Assembly (NCBI GenBank): GCA_929200335.1
Contig: CAKMZG010000045.1
Span: 1-15,631 of the forward strand
Reading direction: 5' to 3'
DNA from: an uncultured Alphaproteobacteria bacterium
GTDB taxonomy: Bacteria > Pseudomonadota > Alphaproteobacteria > Rhizobiales > Rhizobiaceae
Length of the DNA stretch: 15,631 bases
Position 1 is the stretch's first letter; every line of letters starts with the position of its first letter. A program made the translations under genes and the position numbers. The notes under the pieces were generated by a model. The model did not search any database. It saw only the letters and a program-made list of their open reading frames with translations, and was not told where the DNA came from. Below are positions 8,197 through 15,461 of the stretch, one piece after another.

Positions 8197-8246
8197 TGGG
8201 AAAATCAATAAACTCTTGGACTTTCCCATCAAAATACTTGTATTTT
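8197..8246. promoter_or_regulatory. Two adjacent palindromes in a divergent intergenic region
   Basis: TGGGAAA at 8197-8203 and TTTCCCA at 8222-8228 form a perfect 7-bp inverted repeat with an 18-base spacer. Three bases later AAAATAC (8231-8237) and GTATTTT (8240-8246) form a second perfect 7-bp inverted repeat around a TT centre, a compact dyad typical of a dimeric DNA-binding regulator. Both lie between the divergent DksA-like and YfgM-like genes. A TTGGGA/TATGAA pair with 17-bp spacing (8268-8296) is a weak promoter candidate for the rightward gene. Function is inferred only from symmetry and place. Confidence 0.35.
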
Positions 8247-8312
8247 CATCAAGCGCGCTGTAGTGCATTGGGATATTCAAATTCAATCCATATGAATAAT
8301 GGTGGTTAAAGT

Positions 8313-8975
8313 ATGTCAGACGATAGTTTTTTTCGCGAAGTTGATGAAGAATTAAGAAGTGATCGCATGCAGGAAATCTGGAAGCGTTATGGCAAGGTGA
8401 TTATTGGCATCGCTGTGGCTGTGGTGGTTCTAACGGCTGCTTATCGCGGTTATATTTATTATAAAACTCAACAGGCGCAGGCAGCTGGCGATGTGTTTAT
8501 CACTGCTAGTCATTTGCTGGAAGAAGGCAAGAGTGAAGAAGGCACGAAGATGCTGGAAGAGCTGGTTGCCACAGGTTCCGATCAATATCCTTTTCTTGCT
8601 GATATGCGTATTGCTGCTCAATTGGTGCGCGATGGTAAATTTGAAGAAGCGGCTACACGTTATAAGGCTGTAGTAGAAGGCAGTACGGAGCTTCAATTTA
8701 AAGATGTGGCGCGTATTCGTGGCGGCTATGCATATCTGGATGCTGAAAAATATGATCAAGCTAGTGCTATGGTCGCGACACTCTCAAAAACTGGTGAACC
8801 CTACCGCCATAATGCCCGCGAAGTTTTAGGTTTGGCAGCTTGGAAAAGTGGTGATATGAAAGCAGCAGAAGACTTCTTTCTTTCAATCATAGAAGATGAA
8901 GGCGCTAATACTTCCATCAAGCAACGTTCAGAAATTATGCTTGATTTGATTGCTGCAGCAAAAGAAAATAGTTAA
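8313..8975 (+). CDS. YfgM-like tetratricopeptide membrane protein
   Basis: The 220-residue protein has a charged cytoplasmic N-terminus (1-27), one membrane segment (about 28-49) and a helical TPR-like periplasmic domain (about 55-215). This is the layout of the YfgM/TPR_21 family. E. coli YfgM associates with SecYEG and the chaperone PpiD and helps pass secreted proteins through the periplasm. The start is ATG at 8313 with GGTGG at 8301-8305. The der gene follows about 100 bp later on the same strand, matching the E. coli neighbourhood hisS-yfgM-bamB-der except that bamB is absent here. Family assignment rests on topology and context; the exact role is not shown. Confidence 0.82.
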   Translation: MSDDSFFREVDEELRSDRMQEIWKRYGKVIIGIAVAVVVLTAAYRGYIYYKTQQAQAAGDVFITASHLLEEGKSEEGTKMLEELVATGSDQYPFLADMRIAAQLVRDGKFEEAATRYKAVVEGSTELQFKDVARIRGGYAYLDAEKYDQASAMVATLSKTGEPYRHNAREVLGLAAWKSGDMKAAEDFFLSIIEDEGANTSIKQRSEIMLDLIAAAKENS

Positions 8976-9029
8976 AATATTGAAGGCTGAGATGCCGGAA
9001 ATTCGATATTGATATCAAAAATATGACAA

Positions 9030-9053
9030 AGAGCTGGATGCGTCTTCAGCTCT
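9030..9053 (+). promoter_or_regulatory. Hairpin in the leader upstream of der
   Basis: AGAGCTGGA at 9030-9038 pairs with TTCAGCTCT at 9045-9053 (9 bp, one G-T wobble) around a 6-base loop. No T run follows, so it is not a standard terminator; it could be a processing or stabilising element between the YfgM-like gene and der. A perfect 10-bp palindrome, TTGATATCAA, lies just upstream at 9009-9018. The hairpin ends 22 bases before the der start codon. Confidence 0.4.
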
Positions 9054-9075
9054 CTTATGTCAAATAGGACAGAAA

Positions 9076-10533
9076 ATGCCCATAACCGTTGCAATTATTG
9101 GTCGACCAAATGTTGGCAAGTCCACTTTATTTAATCGTCTAGTGGGAAAACGCTTGGCTTTGGTGGATGATACGCCAGGGGTTACCCGTGACCGTCGTAA
9201 GGCTGCTGCTAAAATTGCTGATCTAAAGCTGGAAATTATTGATACCGCTGGTCTTGAAGAAGCTGGCGCTGATACCCTTGAAGGTAGAATGCGCGCTCAG
9301 ACGGAAGAGGCAATATGGGAAGCTGATATATCTTTCTTTGTGATTGATGCGCGTGCAGGTGTTACGCCCTCAGACAAAGCTTTTGCCAATTTACTGCGTA
9401 AAGCGGATCGTCCTGTGATTTTAGTTGCCAATAAAGTTGAGGGCAATAAAGGCGATAGCGGTTATTATGAAAGCTTTGGAATGGGCTTTGGTGATCCTGT
9501 ACCGATTTCTGCCGAGCATGGTCAAGGTATCTACGATCTTCGTGACGCGTTGGTTGATAAGTTGGGCGAGGGCATCTTGGATGAGGAAGAGTTGGACTTA
9601 GGCCGCGATGGTTATGATGAACTCTTTGTAGAGCAAGAATTTGAAAGCGAAGAGGAAGAGGAAGCGGCTATTGCCTCTGAAGCCAAGCAATATGAACCAA
9701 GTGAAAAACATCCTTTGCGCATTGCTGTTGTTGGTCGTCCGAATGCAGGTAAATCAACACTGATCAACCACATGATCGATCAAGACCGACTTTTAACAGG
9801 GCCAGAGGCTGGAATTACTCGTGATAGTATTTCCGTTGAATGGAATTGGAAAGGCACGCCAATTAAGCTTTATGATACAGCTGGTATGCGCAAGCGTGCG
9901 CGGGTTCAGGAAAAGTTGGAAAAATTATCGGTTGCTGATGGTTTGCGTGCTGTGCAATTTGCTGAAGTGGTTGTCATTCTTCTTGATGCAACCATTCCTT
10001 ATGAGAAACAGGATTTGCACATTGTTGATTTAATCGTCCGTGAGGGTCGCGCACCTATTATTGCTTTTAATAAATGGGATCTGGTTGAGGATCGCGAAAA
10101 ACTTATGAAAGATTTGCGTGAGAAAACTGATCGTCTATTGCCGCAAATTATAGGTGTGAAAACGGTTACGCTTTCTGGTATTCAAGGTAAGGGTGTTGAT
10201 CGTTTAATGGATGCTGTTTTTGATACTTATAAAGTGTGGAATAAACGCATTAGTACAGCTAAGTTAAACAATTGGTTGTCTATGACGCAGGTACAACATC
10301 CACCGCCAGCAGTGCGTGGTCGCCGTATTCGCATCAAATATATCACACAGATTAAAACCCGCCCGCCAACCTTTATGGTGCATTGTAACCATTCAGAGCA
10401 ATTGCCTACATCCTATGTGCGCTATCTGGCAAACAGCTTAAGGCAAAATTTTGGTATCGTCGGTGTGCCTATTCGCGTATTGATGCGCAAAGGTGATAAT
10501 CCTTTTGCTAAACGCAAGAAACGTAATAATTAA
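9076..10533 (+). CDS. der: Ribosome biogenesis GTPase Der (EngA)
   Basis: The 485-residue protein has the unique Der layout of two GTPase domains in tandem and a C-terminal KH-like domain. Domain 1 has the P-loop GRPNVGKST at 9-17, DTAG at 56-59 and a G4 motif NKVE at 119-122, with Glu where NKxD has Asp. Domain 2 has GRPNAGKST at 220-228, DTAG at 267-270 and a canonical NKWD at 332-335. A strongly acidic linker (about 170-210) joins the two. The KH-like part covers roughly 365-475 and ends in a basic tail (KRKKRNN). Der is essential for late assembly of the 50S subunit. The start is ATG at 9076 with AGGA seven bases upstream. The length fits alphaproteobacterial Der. It is probably co-transcribed with the YfgM-like gene. 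Confidence 0.97.
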   Translation: MPITVAIIGRPNVGKSTLFNRLVGKRLALVDDTPGVTRDRRKAAAKIADLKLEIIDTAGLEEAGADTLEGRMRAQTEEAIWEADISFFVIDARAGVTPSDKAFANLLRKADRPVILVANKVEGNKGDSGYYESFGMGFGDPVPISAEHGQGIYDLRDALVDKLGEGILDEEELDLGRDGYDELFVEQEFESEEEEEAAIASEAKQYEPSEKHPLRIAVVGRPNAGKSTLINHMIDQDRLLTGPEAGITRDSISVEWNWKGTPIKLYDTAGMRKRARVQEKLEKLSVADGLRAVQFAEVVVILLDATIPYEKQDLHIVDLIVREGRAPIIAFNKWDLVEDREKLMKDLREKTDRLLPQIIGVKTVTLSGIQGKGVDRLMDAVFDTYKVWNKRISTAKLNNWLSMTQVQHPPPAVRGRRIRIKYITQIKTRPPTFMVHCNHSEQLPTSYVRYLANSLRQNFGIVGVPIRVLMRKGDNPFAKRKKRNN

Positions 10534-10539
10534 GCGCGA

Positions 10540-10674
10540 TTAATTTAAGCTCGGCATATCATTCTGTGGCAGTTCGTCTTGAATGTTTAATTTTTTAAAT
10601 TGAACAGAAGGATAGAGCTTCGGTGTGGGAATGTTGGGCAGGCTATCCTGCGTATCAGTAAAAAAAGCACTCAC
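10540..10674 (-). pseudogene. Possible small ORF or 3' remnant of a lost minus-strand gene
   Basis: On the minus strand a frame beginning with GTG at 10674 encodes 44 residues and ends with TAA at 10540-10542. The peptide is Pro-rich and looks coding in composition (it includes SLPNIPTPKLYPSVQF). The frame stays open upstream of the GTG for about 15 codons and then meets two in-frame TAA in AT-rich DNA, and no ATG start is available. The DNA under it is visibly less AT-rich than the region from 10680 to 10860. It may be the surviving 3' end of a decayed gene or a true small protein; I do not recognise the family. Confidence 0.3.
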
Positions 10675-11046
10675 AGTATAATCTTCAGATTTTCTAGAAG
10701 TAATGCTCTTAAATATGCTTTTTTAAATTTAATTTACCTTAAATTTTTTCAATTTATATTATTTTAATATGAATTTGTATTTAGTAAATACATTGTATTA
10801 GTAGTTATGTATTATTGTTATTTGTATTTAATACTATAAAAGCCAAACTGTATTTTGAGTGGGAAAAGTTTCTTCTCAAAACTAAAATCGTTAACTAAAA
10901 ATCAAGGTTAATACTTTACTATTTTTTTCAAAGGTGCTTGTTTAGTCGGGTCGCCTCTAAAATTTTTGAGCTTAGTTTATTAAAAGTTTAACAATTGGAT
11001 CGTCTGGATAGTCATGATCTGATGTAAATTGTTTTGAGTGGTATCA
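10675..11046. other. AT-rich non-coding region upstream of the wall hydrolase gene
   Basis: No plausible gene is visible on either strand. The stretch from about 10680 to 10860 is extremely AT-rich. The motif TTTTGAG recurs at 10853-10859, 10964-10970 and 11033-11039, and its complement CTCAAAA lies at 10875-10881, so the first copy and the inverted copy can form a hairpin with a 15-base loop. The third copy overlaps the ribosome binding region of the hydrolase gene. It is probably a long promoter/leader region; I could not place a convincing promoter. Confidence 0.45.
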
Positions 11047-12417
11047 ATGGTTGCTTATTCAGTTAAAAAGATTGGTCTTTTGACAGTCGCTATTAGTTCT
11101 GTTGGTAGTTATATCTATGCGACCAATTCCAAGTCGTCTCATCAGCTTAACGAGTTAAAAAGCACAAGTGGCCTGACTATTGAAACGGCTTATGCAGGTA
11201 AACCTTTGGTGCCTTCCGATAAGATTAATAGTGCTGCGCGTCAGGCAAGGCTGGTTGTGCCAGTAAAGGCAACGATTCCTGAGGCTGAAACAGTTGCTTT
11301 AAAATATCAACCCTATGTTGAGAATCAAGGAGATGGTCAAGCGCAAGCCCCTATTGATTTTTCTAAATTTAGCCGTGAAATTTTAAGCGCTAACATTAAG
11401 GCGAGTATTCACCATTATTATGATAATAAACCCACCTCGGGTGAGGGGTTTATAGCGCTTATTAGCCCTGATGAACTGATCCGCGCTCATAATCATGATG
11501 TGAAAATGCAGGTATTGGATCAACAATGGGTGCAACGCAGCAAAGATGTGTCTTATAATCCCTTCCAAAGTGCACAATTGATTAGAGCGCAAAAAATGAT
11601 GCGGCAACAATCGCAAGTAGCAATGGTGGCCTCCAATGGTTCTAATGGCGCCTATCTGGGTGATTTCATAGCTTATTTGAAAGAAGAGAATTTTAATGCC
11701 CAAGAAGAGGTTCTTGTGGCAAAATATGAGCGCGCTCCTAAAACGATAAAAATCAACGGTAAGAGAAAAGTAAAAGTTACCTTTAAAAGCCGTAAAAAAT
11801 ACACCAAGAAAACGCGTCAGGTGGCAAAAATTGATACATCGCATCGTGAGGCTTCAAAGTCTTATGTAACTGCTTATGCACCTTCAAAGAAAAAAAGTGA
11901 CGCGCCTTTTGGTAAGGTTATTGTAGATGGCAAACGTAATGTACAATTAGACATCAATAAAGGTGATCATGATTGGGTTAAAAATCCGCTACCAAAGCAT
12001 GTGTTTTCTTCATCTGAGCAAAAATGCTTAGCTAATGGGATTTATTTTGAAGCACGTGGTGAGACTGAGCGCGGAATGGCTGCCGTGGCACAGGTGATCT
12101 TGAACCGTGTTAAAAATCCAACATATCCACGCACAATTTGTGGTGTTGTTTATCAAAACAAACGCCTACGCAATCGTTGCCAGTTCTCATTTGCTTGCGA
12201 TGGTATTCCAGATGCAGTGCTTTCTCCAAGTGCTTGGAAGAAAGCTAAGCGTATTGCTAAGCAATCGGTGACTGGTAAGCTTTGGATTAAAGCGGTTGGA
12301 TCTTCTACGCATTATCATGCCACTTATGTGCGTCCTCGTTGGGCAAGCACGATGAAACGCATGAAGCAAATTGGTCTGCATATTTTCTACCGAACCTATG
12401 GTGGTGGCTGGAGCTAA
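11047..12417 (+). CDS. SleB-like cell wall hydrolase (Hydrolase_2 family), membrane-anchored
   Basis: The 456-residue protein has an N-terminal hydrophobic anchor or signal (about 7-24), a long low-homology middle with a very basic stretch (about 230-275), and a C-terminal SleB/Hydrolase_2 domain (about 320-450). That domain carries the family motif FEARGE with Glu335, the likely catalytic residue, followed by VILNRV and CQFSF. SleB enzymes are lytic transglycosylases on peptidoglycan. Alphaproteobacteria carry non-spore versions used in wall remodelling. I chose ATG at 11047 because GAGTGG (11036-11041) stands five bases upstream; the in-frame GTG at 11038 overlaps that site and has none of its own. 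The middle region has no recognised domain. The basic patch could bind wall polymers or DNA (inference). The role is well supported at family level. Confidence 0.88.
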   Translation: MVAYSVKKIGLLTVAISSVGSYIYATNSKSSHQLNELKSTSGLTIETAYAGKPLVPSDKINSAARQARLVVPVKATIPEAETVALKYQPYVENQGDGQAQAPIDFSKFSREILSANIKASIHHYYDNKPTSGEGFIALISPDELIRAHNHDVKMQVLDQQWVQRSKDVSYNPFQSAQLIRAQKMMRQQSQVAMVASNGSNGAYLGDFIAYLKEENFNAQEEVLVAKYERAPKTIKINGKRKVKVTFKSRKKYTKKTRQVAKIDTSHREASKSYVTAYAPSKKKSDAPFGKVIVDGKRNVQLDINKGDHDWVKNPLPKHVFSSSEQKCLANGIYFEARGETERGMAAVAQVILNRVKNPTYPRTICGVVYQNKRLRNRCQFSFACDGIPDAVLSPSAWKKAKRIAKQSVTGKLWIKAVGSSTHYHATYVRPRWASTMKRMKQIGLHIFYRTYGGGWS

Positions 12418-12565
12418 GCAATAGCGTCTTTTTTGCCCATCCTTTGCGCGTCTATAAACGTTCTTGAGTGCGCTCACGGATGCGCTCTTTGTCGCACTAT
12501 TGAGAAAAATCATAAAAACCTTGAAAAACCGGCATTTTATTTGCATAAAACCTTGTTTTGATTGC

Positions 12566-12594
12566 TTGACAGACGGGGTGCGTAAAATTATGGT
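12566..12594 (+). promoter_or_regulatory. Sigma70-type promoter of the F0 ATP synthase operon
   Basis: A perfect TTGACA -35 (12566-12571) is followed after exactly 17 bp by TATGGT (12589-12594) as the -10. It is the best promoter match in the window and lies about 80 bp before the atpI start, pointing into the operon. Transcription would start near 12601. Confidence 0.72.
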
Positions 12595-12676
12595 GCCAGC
12601 GGTTTCATCAATAGATTCCAATTGTACGAATTTGCGCTGAAATTAGCCAAAAGAGGGCTCTAAAAGGGCAATACAT

Positions 12677-13042
12677 ATGGGAAATTTTAATGAAACAGAA
12701 TTGGAAGAGCGTAAAAACCAACTGGAAGCAAAGTTAGAAAAGCACCAGAAGGAGAATGCGACTTCTAATAGAAAGCACAATGATGGGGCAGGTTTTGCCC
12801 AGGCCATGCGGTTATCCACTGAATTTGTAGTGGGAATATTGGTTGGCACGGGTATCGGCTGGTTTATCGACTATGCTTTTGGTACAAAACCTTGGGGAAT
12901 GATCATTTTTCTCCTATTAGGATTTTGTGCAGGTGTGTTAAATGTGTTGCGTGCAGCCAACTTGATTGCAGAGCAAGGCGTGAAACGCACAAAAAACGAC
13001 TATGAAAATGAGGATGATGCAGATTTAGGTGGAAAAGCTTAA
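12677..13042 (+). CDS. atpI: AtpI-type protein of the F0F1 ATP synthase operon
   Basis: The 121-residue protein has a charged, Lys/Glu-rich N-terminal part (1-45) and two membrane helices (about 49-68 and 73-93), with GxGIGWFIDY at the end of the first. This is the AtpI/AtpZ family encoded first in many atp operons. It is thought to help assemble the c-ring or supply Mg2+, and is not a stoichiometric subunit. The start is ATG at 12677 with AGGG eight bases upstream. It is the first gene after the operon promoter, and atpB follows about 60 bp later. The C-terminal tail is acidic. Confidence 0.9.
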   Translation: MGNFNETELEERKNQLEAKLEKHQKENATSNRKHNDGAGFAQAMRLSTEFVVGILVGTGIGWFIDYAFGTKPWGMIIFLLLGFCAGVLNVLRAANLIAEQGVKRTKNDYENEDDADLGGKA

Positions 13043-13104
13043 AACTATCCGCTAAGAGATGCATAATTCTAATCTTAAACTTTAATAAACAGGAATGATT
13101 GAGC

Positions 13105-13854
13105 GTGGCTAACGATCCTATTCATCAGTTTCAAATCAACAATCTCGTACCACTAGAAATTGGTGGTTATGATTTATCTTTCACGAACTCTTCCTTGTTT
13201 ATGGCGATTACTGTCGTCACAACATCGATTTTCCTAGTTTGGTCAACCAGCGGGCGTGGTCTTATGCCAACGCGGGTTCAGTCTATTTCTGAAATGGCTT
13301 ATGAATTTGTGGCAGGGATGCTGCGTGATGGTGCGGGCAATGAGGGAATGAAGTTCTTCCCACTTGTGTTCTCACTGTTTATGTTTGTATTGGTTGCAAA
13401 CCTCTTTGGCATGTTCCCTTACTTCTTTACAGTAACTTCTCACATCATTGTGACATTTGCCTTGGCTATGGTGGTTATTCTAACGGTTGTGCTTTATGGT
13501 TTTTATAAGCATGGTTTTGGCTTCTTGAAACTATTTGTACCATCAGGTATCCCAGCAGCATTGGTGCCACTTGTGGTGATGATCGAAGTTATTTCTTTCC
13601 TTTCTCGTCCAATTTCACTTTCAGTGCGTTTGTTTGCTAATATGTTAGCAGGTCACATTACGCTAAAAGTATTCGCTGGCTTTGTTGCTAGCTTGATCAC
13701 ATTGGGCGGTTTTGGCATCGGTGTAGCCCTTCTTTCAATGGTTATGACTGTGATGCTAACAGGTCTTGAATTTTTAGTGGCGTTCTTGCAAGCCTATGTG
13801 TTTGCAGTTCTCACTTGCATGTATCTTAATGATGCGCTGCATCCTTCACATTAA
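13105..13854 (+). CDS. atpB: ATP synthase F0 subunit a
   Basis: The 249-residue polytopic membrane protein forms the stator half-channels that carry protons to the c-ring. The essential Arg lies in the motif LSVRLFANM (Arg175), equivalent to E. coli Arg210, and the HIT and FLQAYVFAVL segments of the last helices are intact. I chose GTG at 13105, giving MANDPIHQF, because AGGA at 13091-13094 stands ten bases upstream and this matches the usual alphaproteobacterial N-terminus. A TTG at 13099 is possible but only four bases from that site. A short ATG frame at 13095 is out of frame and stops after five codons. Length and topology are normal for the family. Confidence 0.95.
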   Translation: MANDPIHQFQINNLVPLEIGGYDLSFTNSSLFMAITVVTTSIFLVWSTSGRGLMPTRVQSISEMAYEFVAGMLRDGAGNEGMKFFPLVFSLFMFVLVANLFGMFPYFFTVTSHIIVTFALAMVVILTVVLYGFYKHGFGFLKLFVPSGIPAALVPLVVMIEVISFLSRPISLSVRLFANMLAGHITLKVFAGFVASLITLGGFGIGVALLSMVMTVMLTGLEFLVAFLQAYVFAVLTCMYLNDALHPSH

Positions 13855-13883
13855 TGGGGCATTGCATTAATTAGGTAACGAAT

Positions 13884-13923
13884 TGGTAGTTTACTGCCAG
13901 AGTGAAAACGGTGACATAAGTCA
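13884..13923 (+). promoter_or_regulatory. Small hairpins in the atpB-atpE spacer
   Basis: TGGTAG (13884-13889) pairs with CTGCCA (13894-13899) around TTTA, with one wobble. TGAC at 13912-13915 and GTCA at 13920-13923 form a second small dyad. They lie 40-80 bases upstream of atpE, where RNA processing or translation-enhancing structure is known in other atp operons. The link to atpE expression is inference. Confidence 0.3.
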
Positions 13924-13961
13924 TCAAATAATTGTTTAAAAAATCCATAAGGAGCAAAACT

Positions 13962-14189
13962 ATGGAAGCAGAAGCAGCAAAATACATCGGCGCAGGTATC
14001 GCATGTCTAGGTATGGGCGGTGCTGGCATTGGTCTAGGTACTATCTTTGGTAACTACCTTTCAGGCGCATTGCGTAACCCATCAGCAGCAGATGGCCAAT
14101 TTGGTCGTTTGATCTTTGGTTTCGCCGTGACTGAAGCTCTTGGCATTTTCTCTCTTCTTGTAGCTCTATTGCTATTGTTCGCGGTTTAA
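13962..14189 (+). CDS. atpE: ATP synthase F0 subunit c
   Basis: The 75-residue hairpin of two membrane helices forms the rotor ring. Helix 1 has the Gly-rich packing motif (residues about 11-29, GxGxGxG-like), the polar loop has RNP at 38-40, and helix 2 carries the proton-binding carboxylate Glu58. I chose ATG at 13962 because a full AAGGAG (13949-13954) stands seven bases upstream and the protein then has the normal length. A frame-compatible ATG 30 bases earlier would add a charged extension and has no such site. This is the strongest ribosome binding site in the operon, fitting the many c copies per complex. Nothing points to sodium rather than proton coupling. Confidence 0.97.
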   Translation: MEAEAAKYIGAGIACLGMGGAGIGLGTIFGNYLSGALRNPSAADGQFGRLIFGFAVTEALGIFSLLVALLLLFAV

Positions 14190-14206
14190 TTTTACCTCAA
14201 ATTCTT

Positions 14207-14235
14207 AGGGCGCTTGATCATTCCGGCGCCCTTTT
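14207..14235 (+). terminator. Intercistronic hairpin after atpE (attenuator or 3'-stabiliser)
   Basis: AGGGCGC (14207-14213) and GCGCCCT (14226-14232) form a perfect 7-bp GC-rich stem with a 12-base loop, followed by a short T run (14232-14235). Four T make a weak terminator, so partial read-through into the b' gene is expected. Such a structure would leave atpE mRNA in excess over the stalk genes. Confidence 0.7.
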
Positions 14236-14286
14236 GGTAAAATAAGGTTTTTTAGCCTTAACCTGTGAACTTCAGGAGAGAAGAGA

Positions 14287-14883
14287 ATGTTTATTACAAC
14301 AGCATTCGCAGACGATGCGCAGACAAATGACGCAACTCATGGCACAAACACCGAAACTGGTGTGGCTCATGATGATGCGCATACGGGTTCATTCCCGCCA
14401 TTTGAAAGCTCAAGCTTTGCATCGCAATTGCTATGGCTAGCGATTTGTTTCGGTATTTTTTATTACCTTATGTCAAAAGTTGCGCTACCGCGTATTTCTG
14501 GCATTTTGGAAGTGCGCCGCGATCGTATTGCTAAAGATTTGGAAGAAGCCAATCGCCTAAAAGGTGAATCGGATGCAGCTATTGCTGCTTATGAGCAAGA
14601 ATTAGCGGAAGCCAAAACTCGCGCTCATACCATTGGTCATGATGCTCGTGAAAAAGCTAAGGCGGAAGCCGAAGCTGAGCGTGCTAAAGTTGAGAAAAAA
14701 CTTGGCGATCAATTGGCTAAGGCTGAAGACAATATTGCAAAACTAAAAGCTGAAGCCTTGGCTGAAGTTGATGGTATTGCGAAAGATACAGCAACGACAT
14801 TAATCAGCCAATTGATTGATGGTAAAGTTACTGATGCTGAAGTTGCAAAGGCCGTTAGTGCCGTTGCTGGCTCAGCGAAATAG
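14287..14883 (+). CDS. ATP synthase F0 subunit b'
   Basis: The 198-residue protein has a polar N-terminal region rich in Asp, His and Thr (1-42), one membrane helix (about 44-63) and a long charged coiled coil (about 75-180), the plan of a peripheral-stalk b subunit. Alphaproteobacteria, cyanobacteria and plastids use a b/b' heterodimer. The extended N-terminus and its place before the b gene mark this as b' (often labelled atpF' or atpG). Residues LPRISGILEVRRDRI after the membrane helix fit the family. The start is ATG at 14287 with AGGAG eight bases upstream. The next gene starts 11 bases after its stop, so the two are translationally close. Confidence 0.93.
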   Translation: MFITTAFADDAQTNDATHGTNTETGVAHDDAHTGSFPPFESSSFASQLLWLAICFGIFYYLMSKVALPRISGILEVRRDRIAKDLEEANRLKGESDAAIAAYEQELAEAKTRAHTIGHDAREKAKAEAEAERAKVEKKLGDQLAKAEDNIAKLKAEALAEVDGIAKDTATTLISQLIDGKVTDAEVAKAVSAVAGSAK

Positions 14884-14894
14884 GAGCAGGTAAA

Positions 14895-15374
14895 ATGGAC
14901 GCAACATTTTTTGCCACCGTCGCTTTAGTGATCTTTATCGGTATTGTGCTTTATCTTAAAGTGCCAGGTATGATTACCAAATCTTTGGATGAGCGCGCTG
15001 ATAAAATTCGTGATGAGTTGGATGAAGCACGTAACCTACGTGAAGAAGCCCAGCAACTTCTAGCAGAATATCAACGCAAGCGCAAAGAAGCAGAAAAAGA
15101 AGCAGAGGACATCGTGACCGCTGCTAAAAAAGAAGCTGATTTGATTGCCGAAGATGCTAAGAAAAAATCTGATGAATTTGTTGTACGTCGCACCAAATTA
15201 GCTGAGCAAAAAATTGCTCATGCTGAATTGGAAGCTTTGAAAGAAGTAAAAGCATCTGCGGTTGATGTGGCTATTGCAGCAACAGAAAATCTACTTGGCG
15301 ATAAGCTTGATAAAAAAACATCTGGTGATTTGATCACTGCTGGCATTGCAGAAGTTAAGGCCAATCTTAACTAG
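14895..15374 (+). CDS. atpF: ATP synthase F0 subunit b
   Basis: The 159-residue protein has a short N-terminus, one membrane helix (about 4-22) and a long charged helix (about 30-140) that pairs with b' in the peripheral stalk and reaches the F1 head through the delta subunit. The start is ATG at 14895. Its AGGAG (14882-14886) overlaps the TAG stop of the b' gene, which favours coupled translation and equal amounts of the two partners. It is the last gene of the operon, and a strong terminator follows. The F1 genes are absent, as in most alphaproteobacteria, where they form a separate operon. Confidence 0.94.
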   Translation: MDATFFATVALVIFIGIVLYLKVPGMITKSLDERADKIRDELDEARNLREEAQQLLAEYQRKRKEAEKEAEDIVTAAKKEADLIAEDAKKKSDEFVVRRTKLAEQKIAHAELEALKEVKASAVDVAIAATENLLGDKLDKKTSGDLITAGIAEVKANLN

Positions 15375-15395
15375 TTCCAATGCATATAGAATTCC

Positions 15396-15430
15396 AAAGG
15401 CGCTCCATGAATTTGGCAGCGCCTTTTTTT
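15396..15430 (+). terminator. Intrinsic terminator of the F0 operon
   Basis: AAAGGCGCT (15396-15404) and AGCGCCTTT (15418-15426) form a perfect 9-bp stem. The loop can add a CCA/TGG extension, and seven T follow (15424-15430). It starts 22 bases after the atpF stop. The complement ends in TTT, so it may also work weakly for the minus-strand gene to the right. Confidence 0.9.
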
Positions 15431-15461
15431 GTTTGTAGTAACCTAATTGTCTATGGAACAA

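Noticed and set aside
8430..8759. Minus-strand 109-codon frame in the YfgM-like gene
   Set aside because: It is antisense to a conserved TPR protein with normal codon use; no ribosome binding site or motif was found.
11383..11844. Minus-strand 153-codon frame in the hydrolase gene
   Set aside because: The translation is Phe/His/Ile-rich and unlike a protein; the plus-strand frame has a conserved catalytic domain.
12418..12450. T-run after the hydrolase stop as an intrinsic terminator
   Set aside because: Only a 3-bp GCT/AGC stem precedes the T run, which is too weak to call.
12187..12621. Minus-strand 144-codon frame spanning the hydrolase 3' end and the atp promoter
   Set aside because: It overlaps the conserved SleB domain and the best promoter in the window, and it has no recognised motif.
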